A stretch of DNA of 36,891 nucleotides from Prochlorococcus sp. AG-436-C05. Its GTDB lineage: Bacteria; Cyanobacteriota; Cyanobacteriia; PCC-6307; Cyanobiaceae. Made by a program: the position numbers and the translations under genes. The DNA lies in assembly GCA_003209795.1 (NCBI GenBank), contig QCPB01000013.1, positions 1 through 36,891 on the forward strand, written 5' to 3'. Below the pieces are notes generated by a model that worked only from the letters and a program-made list of their open reading frames with translations, was not told the origin of the DNA and did no database searches. This document shows positions 19,301 to 26,781 of this stretch, one piece after another (the first letter of the stretch is position 1; every line of letters starts with the position of its first letter).

Positions 19301-20638
19301 AAAAAACTCAAACCTTGTTGGGCAATGAGTCCTTTATTAGTTTCTAAAGTGATGCCATCTAATGAACCTTTTTTTGATGTCGTTATTTTCGATGAGGCCA
19401 GCCAAATAGTTCCTCACGATGCAATAACTTCAATACTTAGAGGTAAGCAGACAATAGTTGCAGGAGATTCTAAGCAATTATCACCAACCTCAACTGCATT
19501 TTTTTCATCTAGTGGAGATAGTGATCAAGGCAATGATTTTAATCATGACGAGTTTAGTGCTGCTGATGAAACTGAGTCACTATTAGAAGCAGTTAAACAA
19601 GCTTTACCTCCAGTTTATGGAACAAAAACTCTCTTGTGGCATTATCGATCCGAAGATGAAAGACTAATATCTTTTTCTAATTGCCACCCAGAACTTTATA
19701 ATAAAAAACTTATAACAGCTCCATCAGTAACATCTGCTCCACCTTTTAAATACCATTTATTAACTGGTGAATTCAAAGAAATCAGTGGAGTTTCTCCTGA
19801 GGCTGAATGTAGAAAAACTATCGAATTGGTTATTAATAATTTAAGAAATAAGTCCGAAGAAAGTGTTGCTGTAATAGCATTTGGGATAGAACATGCTAGA
19901 AGGTTAAAAAATGAATTCTCTAAACAAGTAGGAGAAGAGAATGATTTAGTTGATTACCCAGAAGATAGACCTGAAGAAAAATTCATTATTAGACATTTAG
20001 AAAATATTCAAGGAGATGAGAGAGATGTTATTTTCTTATCTACTGGTTATGGTCCAAAAAGTCAAAATAGCTTGCGACAATTTTTTGGTCCTTTAAATTA
20101 TGATAACCCTAAATTATTTGGTCTAAGAAGATTAAATGTAGCAATAACAAGAGCCAGAAAAAGAGTAGAAGTTATTTCTACAATTGATCCATATAAATAT
20201 GACGATAATCAATTAGGTCAACAAGTTAGTAAAAAAGCTTTTATCCAATACTTGAGATACGTAAAAAGTGAAGGATCAGATTTAGGGGATTTGTCAATAA
20301 ATCAAGTCCCTATGAATCCATTTGAGCAAGATATTTATGATTCTTTAGTAGAAAGAGGAATTGGATTAGTTCCTCAATATGGAGTTTCTGGTTACAGATT
20401 GGATTTTGCAGTGCAACATCCCGAAGAAAAAGGAAGATATGTATTAGCTTTAGAGGCAGATGGTGCATCCTATCATTCTTCCGAAACAGCTAGAGATAGA
20501 GATAGAATTAGACAATCACACTTGGCAAAACTTGGATGGAAATTTCATAGGATATGGTCCCAAAGATGGTTCAAAAATAAAGAAGAAGAAATTGAAATTG
20601 CTTTAATAGCTATTAAACAAGCAATTAAATACTTTTAG
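16397..20638 (+). CDS. DUF4011-like / SF1 helicase / MTES_1575 (Vsr-like) nuclease fusion
   Basis: 1413 residues. A low-complexity, charged N-terminal stretch runs to about 185. A DUF4011-like start (FEYWAEQLVDLTGKNDL, from 191) follows. The SF1 helicase core is split: Walker A GPPGTGKS 458-465, a long helical insertion about 520-960, Walker B with D999-E1000 (VIFDEASQ), motif III GDSKQL 1023-1028, HYRS 1082-1085, GDERDVIFLS, and motif VI NVAITRAR 1247-1254. The C-terminus is a PD-(D/E)XK-type nuclease: RLDFAV with D1336, ALEADGASYH with E1353 and D1355, then RDRDRIRQ and GWKFHRIWSQRWF. All motifs are intact, so it should be an ATP-driven nuclease acting on DNA or RNA. Similar architectures include the phage-defence gene reported as hhe. 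No partner gene adjoins it. The ATG lacks a clear Shine-Dalgarno sequence. Confidence 0.88.
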   Translation: MPEANSRKYLRYKTAELIEAGETFLKENNIKELKEIEYEINFRKRPYTARMLVDIKKKISLFLENNTKANKITTKSSTNNEIINLEDDSQENILPIKDEIELNNNYSSNERKSKEAELKEKDKNELNNEFEDENLKLTSIDLLIPEGFNSIKEYLQNKLENTKSSEESDYKEKEISDFKTTENKKNILKRFEYWAEQLVDLTGKNDLICFRQTKNSSYIPSEEIVQSLLSGNSISVSELEELEAEGNIKGSVKDAIENFDQFGIEVFSLISGFAIWESDLINNAYSPLLYYKLSINNPKERRIKNITFSIKNNEPEVNPALILYLKRKMGEEINEDLLKLAQVEGEKMVRAYLLEEISDELQFRIEDGYAMKNLRYLKFPMVKDLLSAGDALMNNILIRALTGDEKSIRGLRDDVKEIDISEPDYISPENEFLVLDADSSQQFAINAALEGQNLVIEGPPGTGKSQTITNLISSFIAQGKSVLFVAEKRPAIDAVKKRINKVGLEDYFLDLHSIDSFIKKPAESFRNQFEFITEYIEKDVLQNNDLTRSRDILVSRFDAMKDDNNIWNTTYKDVLNLAIEAKKDNDYAYRIDENEIDNLNPKVLKNLENLLSELSRYSMNIFASLAFPMRKSFLESKIKTPNHIQQIISSIDNIKKHLIKVDGWISFQENCDINYKDSLEKIYQLESSITEVLANEILDLSKDYFLEKEKLDYLKLTFNKNIIFRWYSYLRDKEYKNYLSIFKKIINKGQPKNYENILKGLNILESKKILDLRKIKIINFEADIFKEINTLFNNLNVLNQFIDEELDEKSNIEKLKKTISILLRHRDILPNIIKVNELLNSLLNFGLSENGLFEEILIDFENNIDDKKIFKRTSLAWCESVEELMRINNPEIASFERDYLDDVVEEFRENDQKHIENSFKRISTILNNNASKALNDYPNEAQILRQELSRSRKFKPARELFEKVSNFAKKLKPCWAMSPLLVSKVMPSNEPFFDVVIFDEASQIVPHDAITSILRGKQTIVAGDSKQLSPTSTAFFSSSGDSDQGNDFNHDEFSAADETESLLEAVKQALPPVYGTKTLLWHYRSEDERLISFSNCHPELYNKKLITAPSVTSAPPFKYHLLTGEFKEISGVSPEAECRKTIELVINNLRNKSEESVAVIAFGIEHARRLKNEFSKQVGEENDLVDYPEDRPEEKFIIRHLENIQGDERDVIFLSTGYGPKSQNSLRQFFGPLNYDNPKLFGLRRLNVAITRARKRVEVISTIDPYKYDDNQLGQQVSKKAFIQYLRYVKSEGSDLGDLSINQVPMNPFEQDIYDSLVERGIGLVPQYGVSGYRLDFAVQHPEEKGRYVLALEADGASYHSSETARDRDRIRQSHLAKLGWKFHRIWSQRWFKNKEEEIEIALIAIKQAIKYF

Positions 20639-20901
20639 TAAATATAAATATTTTTCCTAAAAAATTTATGGTCTTCTTTTAAAGAATATCTTTTAGCTTC
20701 CGAATTAAGTTTAAATTAAAAATATTCAATATCATTTGTCTTCCTGTAGCTCCTTCGAATTGTTTAAAAGCTTAATTTTGGCAAATAGATTCACTAAAGG
20801 TTATCGAATTTTTATAAACTTGATTATCAATAATTTATTCTTTCGATTCTTAATCACTTTTCTTTTAATTAAGATATATTTAACAACGATTATCTTTATT
20901 A

Positions 20902-21093
20902 ATGCCACTATCATCATACCGAATGCACAGAATATATCTTGCTGCGACTATGAATTATGGTCTAGGTTCAGATGATCCTGAAGAGTTGGCCTACTACAAT
21001 AGAATCAGAAAAGAGATTGAAGATATGAAAAAGGACCCAGTTAAAAAAGGGATACCCCTTAATTTGGATACCCCTGAAGGAATGGATAAATGA
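20902..21093 (+). CDS. Small conserved-looking acidic protein
   Basis: Not recognised. Up to 63 residues from ATG 20902, or 47 from ATG 20950. The C-terminal part (GLGSDDPEELAYYNRIR, then MKKDPVKKGIPLNLD) is charged, soluble and more GC-rich than the flanks, which favours real coding. A possible -10 (TATATT) lies near 20875. Its TGA overlaps the ATG of the next small gene (ATGA), so the two are probably co-translated. Confidence 0.5.
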   Translation: MPLSSYRMHRIYLAATMNYGLGSDDPEELAYYNRIRKEIEDMKKDPVKKGIPLNLDTPEGMDK

Positions 21094-21185
21094 ATCTCAA
21101 TACTTTTTTATTTATTGATGGAAGTCTGATGCTTATTGGTCTGCCTTTGCTGATGATTCTTAAAGGCAAAAAACAGACTCCCTGA
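21090..21185 (+). CDS. Small membrane peptide coupled to the upstream gene
   Basis: 31 codons, starting at an ATG that overlaps the previous TGA by 4 nt. One hydrophobic span (SLMLIGLPLLMILKG) is followed by a basic tail. It ends 4 nt before the convergent SIMPL-gene stop. Function unknown. The overlap and the hydrophobic pattern are the only support. Confidence 0.4.
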   Translation: MNLNTFLFIDGSLMLIGLPLLMILKGKKQTP

Positions 21186-21189
21186 GCTA

Positions 21190-21972
21190 CTACTTAACTG
21201 CAAAAGTCACTCCCATAACGGCAGTGATATCTTTCTTGATAGTAGTTGTATCGTAAGAACCCCAGCTACTTACTCTCGTAGAATTTGGAACTGTTATCTG
21301 GAAAACTCCAGTATTCACTTTCTTTAGACCCCCCACTTTAGAACCTGCCTGAAGAGCAATAGCCTCAGCTCTTATTCTTGCATCCTTTGCAGCCTTGGCG
21401 AGCATATCCACTCTTTTATCAGGAAGCCTGGAATATGTGTACTCGGGAGAGCTTGGTCTTACCAAAACACCTTCGCCAAGAAGTTCAGTTATCTTGCTAT
21501 GGGTTTTTTGAATTCGATAAACATCATTGCTCTGGATTTCAATTCTTTGATAGGTAATCCATTCCGTTCTGATGATCTCATTGGTCTTGGGATGCTTGGT
21601 TACATATTCTTTTATACTTGCCGGTCCAAGATAAACTTCTTGTTTGATACCATCCTCAATTCCATTGGCTTGAAGGAAATTCATAGTCTTTTTCATTGAC
21701 TCTTTATGCTTATTAAATGAGTCAATCTGAGTCTTTCCTGTAGCCCTCACTTGAACGGACCATTTAGCAATATCACTCTCAAAACTTTCAGTACTTGCAC
21801 CTGTAACAGTGATGGAATTCTCAACCATCCTGAATCCTCTCACAAGGACTGTTGAGGCGCCTATAAATCCTCCGAAAGATAATACGGCCATTGCGAAAAC
21901 AAGTGGCGGCGTGCGGCGTATAACACTCAATGAATCGCCTGGGAGTGAACTGAGTCTCTTAATAATTCTCAT
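21190..21972 (-). CDS. SIMPL-domain (DUF541) protein
   Basis: 260 residues. An N-terminal membrane anchor or uncleaved signal (LVFAMAVLSFGGFIGAS, about 24-40) is followed by a periplasmic SIMPL domain: SITVTGASTESFESDIAKWSV (in part ITVTGASTE), WITYQRIEIQS, and AKDARIRAEAIALQAGSKVGG, the signature C-terminal helix (in part ARIRAEAIALQAGSKVG). The family includes periplasmic proteins of unknown function and BP26-type oligomers. Its codons are richer in G and C than the surroundings. A 298-nt gap without a clear gene lies upstream. Confidence 0.87.
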   Translation of the reverse strand: MRIIKRLSSLPGDSLSVIRRTPPLVFAMAVLSFGGFIGASTVLVRGFRMVENSITVTGASTESFESDIAKWSVQVRATGKTQIDSFNKHKESMKKTMNFLQANGIEDGIKQEVYLGPASIKEYVTKHPKTNEIIRTEWITYQRIEIQSNDVYRIQKTHSKITELLGEGVLVRPSSPEYTYSRLPDKRVDMLAKAAKDARIRAEAIALQAGSKVGGLKKVNTGVFQITVPNSTRVSSWGSYDTTTIKKDITAVMGVTFAVK

Positions 21973-22206
21973 TGTCTATATGTATGTGTTTAGGAGCTTT
22001 TTAACAGCTGAACCGGAAGAAAAATTTTAGAAAATACCCGACTTTTAATCCTTCAGTTCTATCTTGCCATTAAATTAAACATTTAAGTTTGATGTGCCAA
22101 TTACAGAGTCGGTAACTTATATTGCCAAATCAAATAACGGTTCGCAAGAAGTATTTTTGTATTAATCAATTAGCCTGAAGAACAGGATAAATTCCACAAA
22201 CATTTC

Positions 22207-22275
22207 ATGGAGGGATTTTCAAGAAGATTTGGTATGAGACCACTTCAAAGGTGGAAGAATGGAGGAAGCAAATAA
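22207..22275 (+). CDS. Possible 22-residue basic peptide
   Basis: Open frame with Arg, Lys and Trp (FSRRFGMRPLQRWKNGG) in the otherwise empty stretch 21973-22320. There is no convincing ribosome binding site. It could be a true micropeptide, a remnant or chance; the balanced composition compared with the AT-rich surroundings is the only argument for it. Confidence 0.2.
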   Translation: MEGFSRRFGMRPLQRWKNGGSK

Positions 22276-22320
22276 ATGGGTAATAGAATTTTTTAAATTT
22301 AAAGATTCCTATAGATAAAC

Positions 22321-22698
22321 TTATGCCGAATAAGTACCATCACATTCTCTTTGGGCTGCAGCCAATAAAATTTCACTTAAAACCTTTTCAATCATGTATG
22401 CACTTTTTATCCCATTGCATTTTTGGTTGTTAATCGCCTTAAAATCATTTTTGAGACAATTAATATATTCACAACAACCGCATCTAATATCTATTTTCTT
22501 ACCTCTATAAACTTCCAAGGCTCTAGCAAAAATCCATTGCTGAACTGAAATATTTTCCCAGCCATCAAAATTAGACCACTCCTCAAAATCCTTATCAAGA
22601 ATATCTGTTAATCCTTCTACCTCTAGTAAATATGTTAATAGAGCTTCTTTTCTTGATTCCTCTTTCATGCCGATTGTTTTTATAGAATCTTCTTTCAT
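22321..22698 (-). CDS. Unknown protein with a cysteine cluster
   Basis: 125 residues from ATG 22698; the frame is also open from TTG 22716. It is helical and acidic. A basic/Cys segment, IDIRCGCCEYINC (C-x-C-C-x4-C), is followed by NNQKCNG and a final CDG, which could bind a metal. The central part (WENISVQQWIFARALEVYRG) looks well conserved in style. No family was recognised. It stands alone, with a 688-nt AT-rich gap upstream. Confidence 0.6.
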   Translation of the reverse strand: MKEDSIKTIGMKEESRKEALLTYLLEVEGLTDILDKDFEEWSNFDGWENISVQQWIFARALEVYRGKKIDIRCGCCEYINCLKNDFKAINNQKCNGIKSAYMIEKVLSEILLAAAQRECDGTYSA

Positions 22699-22776
22699 TT
22701 CTGATAAATTGAGCAATTTATTCTATAATCTATTAATAAATTTTTAATAAGAATCAACTATAAAAAATTCTTTTCC

Positions 22777-22823
22777 AATTAAAAAAAATAAGAATTAATT
22801 AAAAAAAATAAGAATTAATTAAA
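22777..22823. repeat. 20-bp tandem repeat
   Basis: AAAAAAAATAAGAATTAATT occurs twice without a mismatch at 22781-22800 and 22801-22820. The periodicity extends a few bases each side, about 2.3 copies in total. It lies in non-coding DNA upstream of the cysteine-cluster gene. Confidence 0.9.
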
Positions 22824-22833
22824 TCAATAAAAA

Positions 22834-22899
22834 TTACAATTCTAATCTTTTAGAAGATTTAACTAATTTTTTATAAAGGTCTTCAGAGATAGGTTGCAT
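22834..22899 (-). CDS. Possible 21-residue peptide
   Basis: Minus-strand ATG 22899 to TAA 22834, with a basic helical sequence (SEDLYKKLVKSSKRLEL). It lies inside the gap 22699-23404, which is otherwise extremely AT-rich. Coding is uncertain; it could also be the end of a lost gene. Confidence 0.22.
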   Translation of the reverse strand: MQPISEDLYKKLVKSSKRLEL

Positions 22900-23066
22900 A
22901 ACTTTAGAATAACTTTTTTTGAATTACTTACTTTTAACTTTTTTTTACACCTCAAACTATGCGAATAATTACCTAAATTTATTTAAAAACTATTTAGAAT
23001 TTATAAATCTATTCTATAGATAAATTATCTTCAAAGTCGATCTAGATATATTTATATTTTCAACAA

Positions 23067-23210
23067 TTAAGCACAAATAACTGATAAATCTACAAAGTTC
23101 TTATCTTCGTCAGCTAATTCAGTAATAATCCTATTAAGCCATTCAGAGGTGCTTTCGCAGTAACCAACATTTAATATAGTTTTTTGTTTATTTGTTCCTT
23201 CTTTAAGCAT
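23067..23210 (-). CDS. Small unknown protein, 47 aa
   Basis: ATG 23210 to TAA 23067. The amino-acid use is balanced (ILNVGYCESTSEWLNRI, ELADEDKNFVDLSVICA), unlike random AT-rich DNA, so it is probably coding. It has two cysteines, no membrane span and no visible Shine-Dalgarno sequence. It lies 195 nt downstream of thiD on the same strand. The rest of the 22699-23404 gap shows nothing I can name. Confidence 0.5.
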   Translation of the reverse strand: MLKEGTNKQKTILNVGYCESTSEWLNRIITELADEDKNFVDLSVICA

Positions 23211-23404
23211 AACAATAGTCTTTTTTTATAAATTAGTCTTTAAAAAATAAAAGGGAATGAGTCTTAATTACTATCGATTAAAAAAATTATTATTTAATAA
23301 AAATTTAAAAACTTGTCCTAACAATACAAAATAATACTATTGCAAATCAATTTTATTTTTTAAACCTCATGAGGATATTGCTTCTAGTTCTTATTTTTTA
23401 AATT

Positions 23405-24187
23405 TTATTGATAATGTCCTAGAGGTCCTGGTCCAGATCCAATTTTATAAGATTTTTCCAGGGACTTTACAATAAATAATTTTGACTTTTGTATAGAGTC
23501 TATCAACTCGAAACCTAATGCCCTATAGCTACAAATTGCAGCACTTAATGTGCATCCACTTCCATGTGTATTTTGGGTATTAACAAACTTATTAAAAAAC
23601 CAATCTTTTCTGCCATTTGCATCAAGAAAGAAATCTCTACCTTTCATCCCCTCCAAACCGCCACCTTTTATTAATACGGCTTTAGCTCCTAGTCCAATAA
23701 TTTTCTTTGCAGCTTTCTCGATATCTTCTTTATTATTAATTTTCATATTAGATAATAGATTTGCTTCAAAAATATTTGGAGTTACCAACTCTGCAATTGG
23801 CAAAAGTAATTTTTTATAGGCATTAATTGCAGAATCTTCAAGCAATTTAGAACCAGTTCTAGTTACCATTACTGGGTCAATTATTTTAGGAATAGGATAA
23901 TTTCTTAACCTTATAGCGGTATCAATAATGATCCTTTCATTAAGTAACATGCCAGTTTTTAAAGCATTAATAGTAAAATCATCTACTAAAGTATCCATCT
24001 GACTTAATAAGGTATTACTATTTACTTCCTCTACACATTTCACCTCAATACTATTTTGAGCTGTAATACATGTAATTACAGAACATCCATGTACTTTAAG
24101 TGCCATAAAGGTTCTAAGATCAGCCTGAATTCCGGCACCTCCACCAGAGTCACTACCTCCTATTGAAAGTGCAATTTTTGAATACAT
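23405..24187 (-). CDS. thiD: Hydroxymethylpyrimidine/phosphomethylpyrimidine kinase
   Basis: Phosphorylates HMP to HMP-P and then HMP-PP for thiamine assembly. Ribokinase-fold signatures are the N-terminal SIGGSDSGGGAGIQADLRTF, CVEEV, DPVMVTRTGSKLL and the anion-hole motif NTHGSGCTLSAAI near the C-terminus. 260 aa is typical and there is no ThiE fusion. It is 41 nt downstream of tenA on the same strand, a classic salvage pairing. Confidence 0.95.
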   Translation of the reverse strand: MYSKIALSIGGSDSGGGAGIQADLRTFMALKVHGCSVITCITAQNSIEVKCVEEVNSNTLLSQMDTLVDDFTINALKTGMLLNERIIIDTAIRLRNYPIPKIIDPVMVTRTGSKLLEDSAINAYKKLLLPIAELVTPNIFEANLLSNMKINNKEDIEKAAKKIIGLGAKAVLIKGGGLEGMKGRDFFLDANGRKDWFFNKFVNTQNTHGSGCTLSAAICSYRALGFELIDSIQKSKLFIVKSLEKSYKIGSGPGPLGHYQ

Positions 24188-24228
24188 AATTTTAATATTT
24201 CGAGTTTAAAAAGAATTATATAAACTAA

Positions 24229-24852
24229 TTAGAAATCTGAATATGCCTTAAAAAAATCAAGCTCTAATTCCATTGCCCTTTTGTATAAATAATTTGCATG
24301 ATTAATATCAAATGAATCTTGATAGCTATCAATAAGGTTTTCAAGCGACTTTGCTAAGTTTTCAAAATTCTTATCAGAGTATGTAATTATCCATTCCTTA
24401 TATGTATTATCGTAACCCATATTTGACAGTCTTTGACCTATCCAAGAGTAAAGACGCATACAGGGTGTCATAGCAAACATTATTTCAATTGCACTTAGTT
24501 TTTTAGAAACATCATCTAGAAAATCAGTATAATTTTTAGTAGCGGGTTTTATGTGGTTATTAGACAAATCAATATCCCATTCTTCTGCATAAGTTTCATG
24601 TAGGATCAGTTCCTCGGATACTCCTATTAAAAGTTGACTTAAAGTCCTTATTGAATATTTATCTTTAGATTTAGAAACTGCCAAACCATATGCCTTTGCA
24701 AAGGTTTCCAAAAAGAAATAGTCTTGAGCTAAATATTCTTGGAAAATATGTTTAGGAAGGTTTCCACTTTTTAGACCTTGCACAAATTTTGTATTTAAGC
24801 TAAGTTCAGCTAGCTCGTAATTACTATCCCAAAGTTTCTCAGTTATTGGCAT
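24229..24852 (-). CDS. tenA: TenA-family aminopyrimidine aminohydrolase (thiaminase II)
   Basis: TenA hydrolyses amino-HMP, a thiamine breakdown product, to HMP. The fold's key residues are at the positions seen in the Bacillus TenA: Asp44 and Tyr47 in LAQDYFFLE, Tyr108, Cys131 in FAMTPCMRLY, Tyr135, and Glu195 near the end (YKRAMELELDFF). The kept cysteine points to the Cys-type (TenA_C) class. 207 aa. Together with thiD it would recycle pyrimidine from degraded thiamine. Confidence 0.9.
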   Translation of the reverse strand: MPITEKLWDSNYELAELSLNTKFVQGLKSGNLPKHIFQEYLAQDYFFLETFAKAYGLAVSKSKDKYSIRTLSQLLIGVSEELILHETYAEEWDIDLSNNHIKPATKNYTDFLDDVSKKLSAIEIMFAMTPCMRLYSWIGQRLSNMGYDNTYKEWIITYSDKNFENLAKSLENLIDSYQDSFDINHANYLYKRAMELELDFFKAYSDF

Positions 24853-24960
24853 TTTATTATTATTTTAAATAGCTAAACAAATTATTTAATATTATTATCT
24901 TATAAAAAATAAGATTTCTTTAAAAGGAAATCTCAATTAAATCAATTATTATTAGTAATT

Positions 24961-25134
24961 ATGTCTGATAGATTTGAATGGGATGATACCAATAGTTCAG
25001 GTATTTGGTGGAGTACAAATGTAAGCATTCGAGATGAATGTATTTTACTTAAAGAAGATACTGAATGTGATGACTCTGATATTGTTCAATTACTTAGAAG
25101 TATTGCACAAAATATTGAAGATAACGGACTATAA
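24961..25134 (+). CDS. Small acidic protein, 57 aa
   Basis: ATG 24961 to TAA 25134. The sequence is acidic and Trp-rich at the start (FEWDDTNSSGIWWSTN), then DECILLKEDTECDDSD and a terminal helix. The composition argues for real coding. It lies divergent from tenA (108 nt) and convergent with proline iminopeptidase. No family recognised. Confidence 0.62.
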   Translation: MSDRFEWDDTNSSGIWWSTNVSIRDECILLKEDTECDDSDIVQLLRSIAQNIEDNGL

Positions 25135-25170
25135 TTTTATTTGCCAAATTATAAAATATTAAAAAGTATT

Positions 25171-26112
25171 TTAAAGCTTCTTTACAGCTTCTATTAATTG
25201 TTTAGTAATTCCTTCTTCACTCATAGAATGTCCAGCATCATCAACAATAATTAACTGGGAATTTTTTAATTTTTTATTAAGGTCCCATGCACTTCTAACT
25301 GGGCATACAACATCATACCTTCCTTGAATAATGGTTGTTGGTATTGATTCTATGGTTTTGATATTTTTCAAAATAAAATTATCCTCTAAAAAAATATTAT
25401 TTATGAAATAATGGCATTCAATTCTTGCAAATGCATCTGAGAAAAGATTAGCTTGCCCTTTACCAAAATCTAATTCTTTTTTAATGAGATGACTTGTAGA
25501 AAGTTCCCATTTTGTCCATGCAGCTGCAGCTTTTGATCTAAGTTCAGCATTTGATGAGGTTAAATATTTATAAAATGAACTTATTAAATCTTCTCTTTGA
25601 TCCTGAGGTATTACAGAAATATATTCTTCAAATTCTTCAGGAAATATTTCACTTGCACCATACTGATAAAACCATAATAATTCAAATTTTCTACATAAAA
25701 ATATTCCCCTTAAAGTCAAACTTAGAACTCTTGAGGGATTTTTTATTGCATAAATAAGTGCAAGAGTAGAACCCCATGATCCTCCAAACAAATGCCAATT
25801 ATCAATTTGTAATTCTTTCCGTAATTTCTCAATATCATTAACTAAATCATTAGTAGTATTTTCTCTTAATTCTGAGAAAGGAGTTGATGAACCACAACCT
25901 CTTTGATCAAACTGAATAATATCAAATTTTTCTGGATTAAAGTATCTTCTATATCTTGGCTGACTACCGCCTCCAGGACCTCCATGAAGAATAATTATTT
26001 TTTTACCCTCTGGATTACCAGATCTTTCCCAATAGATTGAATGAATATCACTAACTTGTAAGAAACCCTTTTCTCTTCTCTCTATATTTGGAAACAAAAT
26101 TTGCTCTTTCAT
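25171..26112 (-). CDS. pip: Proline iminopeptidase (S33 alpha/beta hydrolase)
   Basis: Removes N-terminal proline from peptides. Signatures are the oxyanion motif LHGGPGGGSQP (42-52), FDQRGCGSSTP, the nucleophile elbow GGSWGS with Ser112, Asp267 in GRYDVVCP and His295 in DDAGHSMSEEG, which completes the triad. 313 aa is the usual length for the monomeric bacterial enzyme. ATG start at 26112. It is cytoplasmic, with no signal peptide. Confidence 0.94.
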   Translation of the reverse strand: MKEQILFPNIERREKGFLQVSDIHSIYWERSGNPEGKKIIILHGGPGGGSQPRYRRYFNPEKFDIIQFDQRGCGSSTPFSELRENTTNDLVNDIEKLRKELQIDNWHLFGGSWGSTLALIYAIKNPSRVLSLTLRGIFLCRKFELLWFYQYGASEIFPEEFEEYISVIPQDQREDLISSFYKYLTSSNAELRSKAAAAWTKWELSTSHLIKKELDFGKGQANLFSDAFARIECHYFINNIFLEDNFILKNIKTIESIPTTIIQGRYDVVCPVRSAWDLNKKLKNSQLIIVDDAGHSMSEEGITKQLIEAVKKL

Positions 26113-26176
26113 TTTATAAATATAATTAATGATATTAAGAAATTATTTTTGTATACTTAATATATATAATTAAAAA

Positions 26177-26240
26177 AAAAGATAAAGTAAGACTATTTAA
26201 ATTGACACTAAAAAGGACTGCAATTACAGTCCTTTTTATA
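26177..26240 (+). ncRNA. Candidate short RNA ending at an intrinsic terminator
   Basis: A perfect -10 box TATAAT (26165-26170) is followed about 40 nt later by the strong hairpin at 26211-26236, with no open frame between. That spacing would yield an RNA of roughly 60 nt. The hairpin is bidirectional, so the RNA could also come from the other strand. There is no similarity to a known cyanobacterial sRNA that I can confirm. Confidence 0.3.
26211..26240 (+). terminator. Strong intrinsic terminator
   Basis: The stem AAAAGGACTG (26211-26220) pairs perfectly with CAGTCCTTTT (26227-26236) around a 6-nt loop CAATTA, and a further T follows. The symmetric A/T tracts let it act on both strands. It is not at the end of any protein gene: pip starts about 100 nt to the left on the minus strand. 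Confidence 0.85.
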
Positions 26241-26781
26241 ATTTGTGTATTTCCTACTTTCAATATTTTAAAAAACATCAAATAAAGTTCATTTACTCAT
26301 GAGCTTTAAGAATGTCGATTCGGGGATTATTCTCGATAATTTTAGTTCCTTATGTCGCCAGTAATTATAAAGCGAAGTCTTATCAGACTAATTGATTGAA
26401 CTTAGATTTTCGATTAATCCCATACTCAGGAATACGCTTCCTTTTCTTTGGAATTTGCTAAATTTCAGGCGGACTATCAATCATAAAAGATTGCCTCCGA
26501 ACTCAACACTTATAAGTTACTATTATTTCTATTTCCAGTAAATCCGTAAATATGCTGATTTACTTTTACCAAAATCTGTAAGAGGATTTTAATGATCCAT
26601 TGTTTAAAGCAATTATTATTTGAAAATAGCAAAGTGTGAGTTTAATCTGCAATTATTCTTATAATGGAATATATAAAGTTTAGTAAATCTTCTAAATAAC
26701 TAGATTCGATTAAACCTTTTAAATTTATTTAAATCACTATTCCTATAAAAATTGAATCAACAGAGAATTATTATTTAAATT
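26241..26781. other. Gene-free stretch with several hairpins
   Basis: No convincing open frame. From about 26290 to 26510 the base composition is more balanced than the flanks, and local stems occur: CGGGGATTATTCTCG, AGTCT-TATC-AGACT, AGGAA-TACGC-TTCCT followed by a T-rich run (about 26432-26452), and CAATC-ATAAAA-GATTG. This looks more like a structured RNA or a gene remnant than plain spacer. The final part (26540-26781) is AT-rich with nothing to report. Confidence 0.3.

Noticed and set aside
20736-20975. 79-codon plus-strand frame before the small acidic gene
   Set aside because: No ATG at its start and a Phe/Ile/Leu-rich product expected from random AT-rich DNA; it overlaps the better candidate at 20902.
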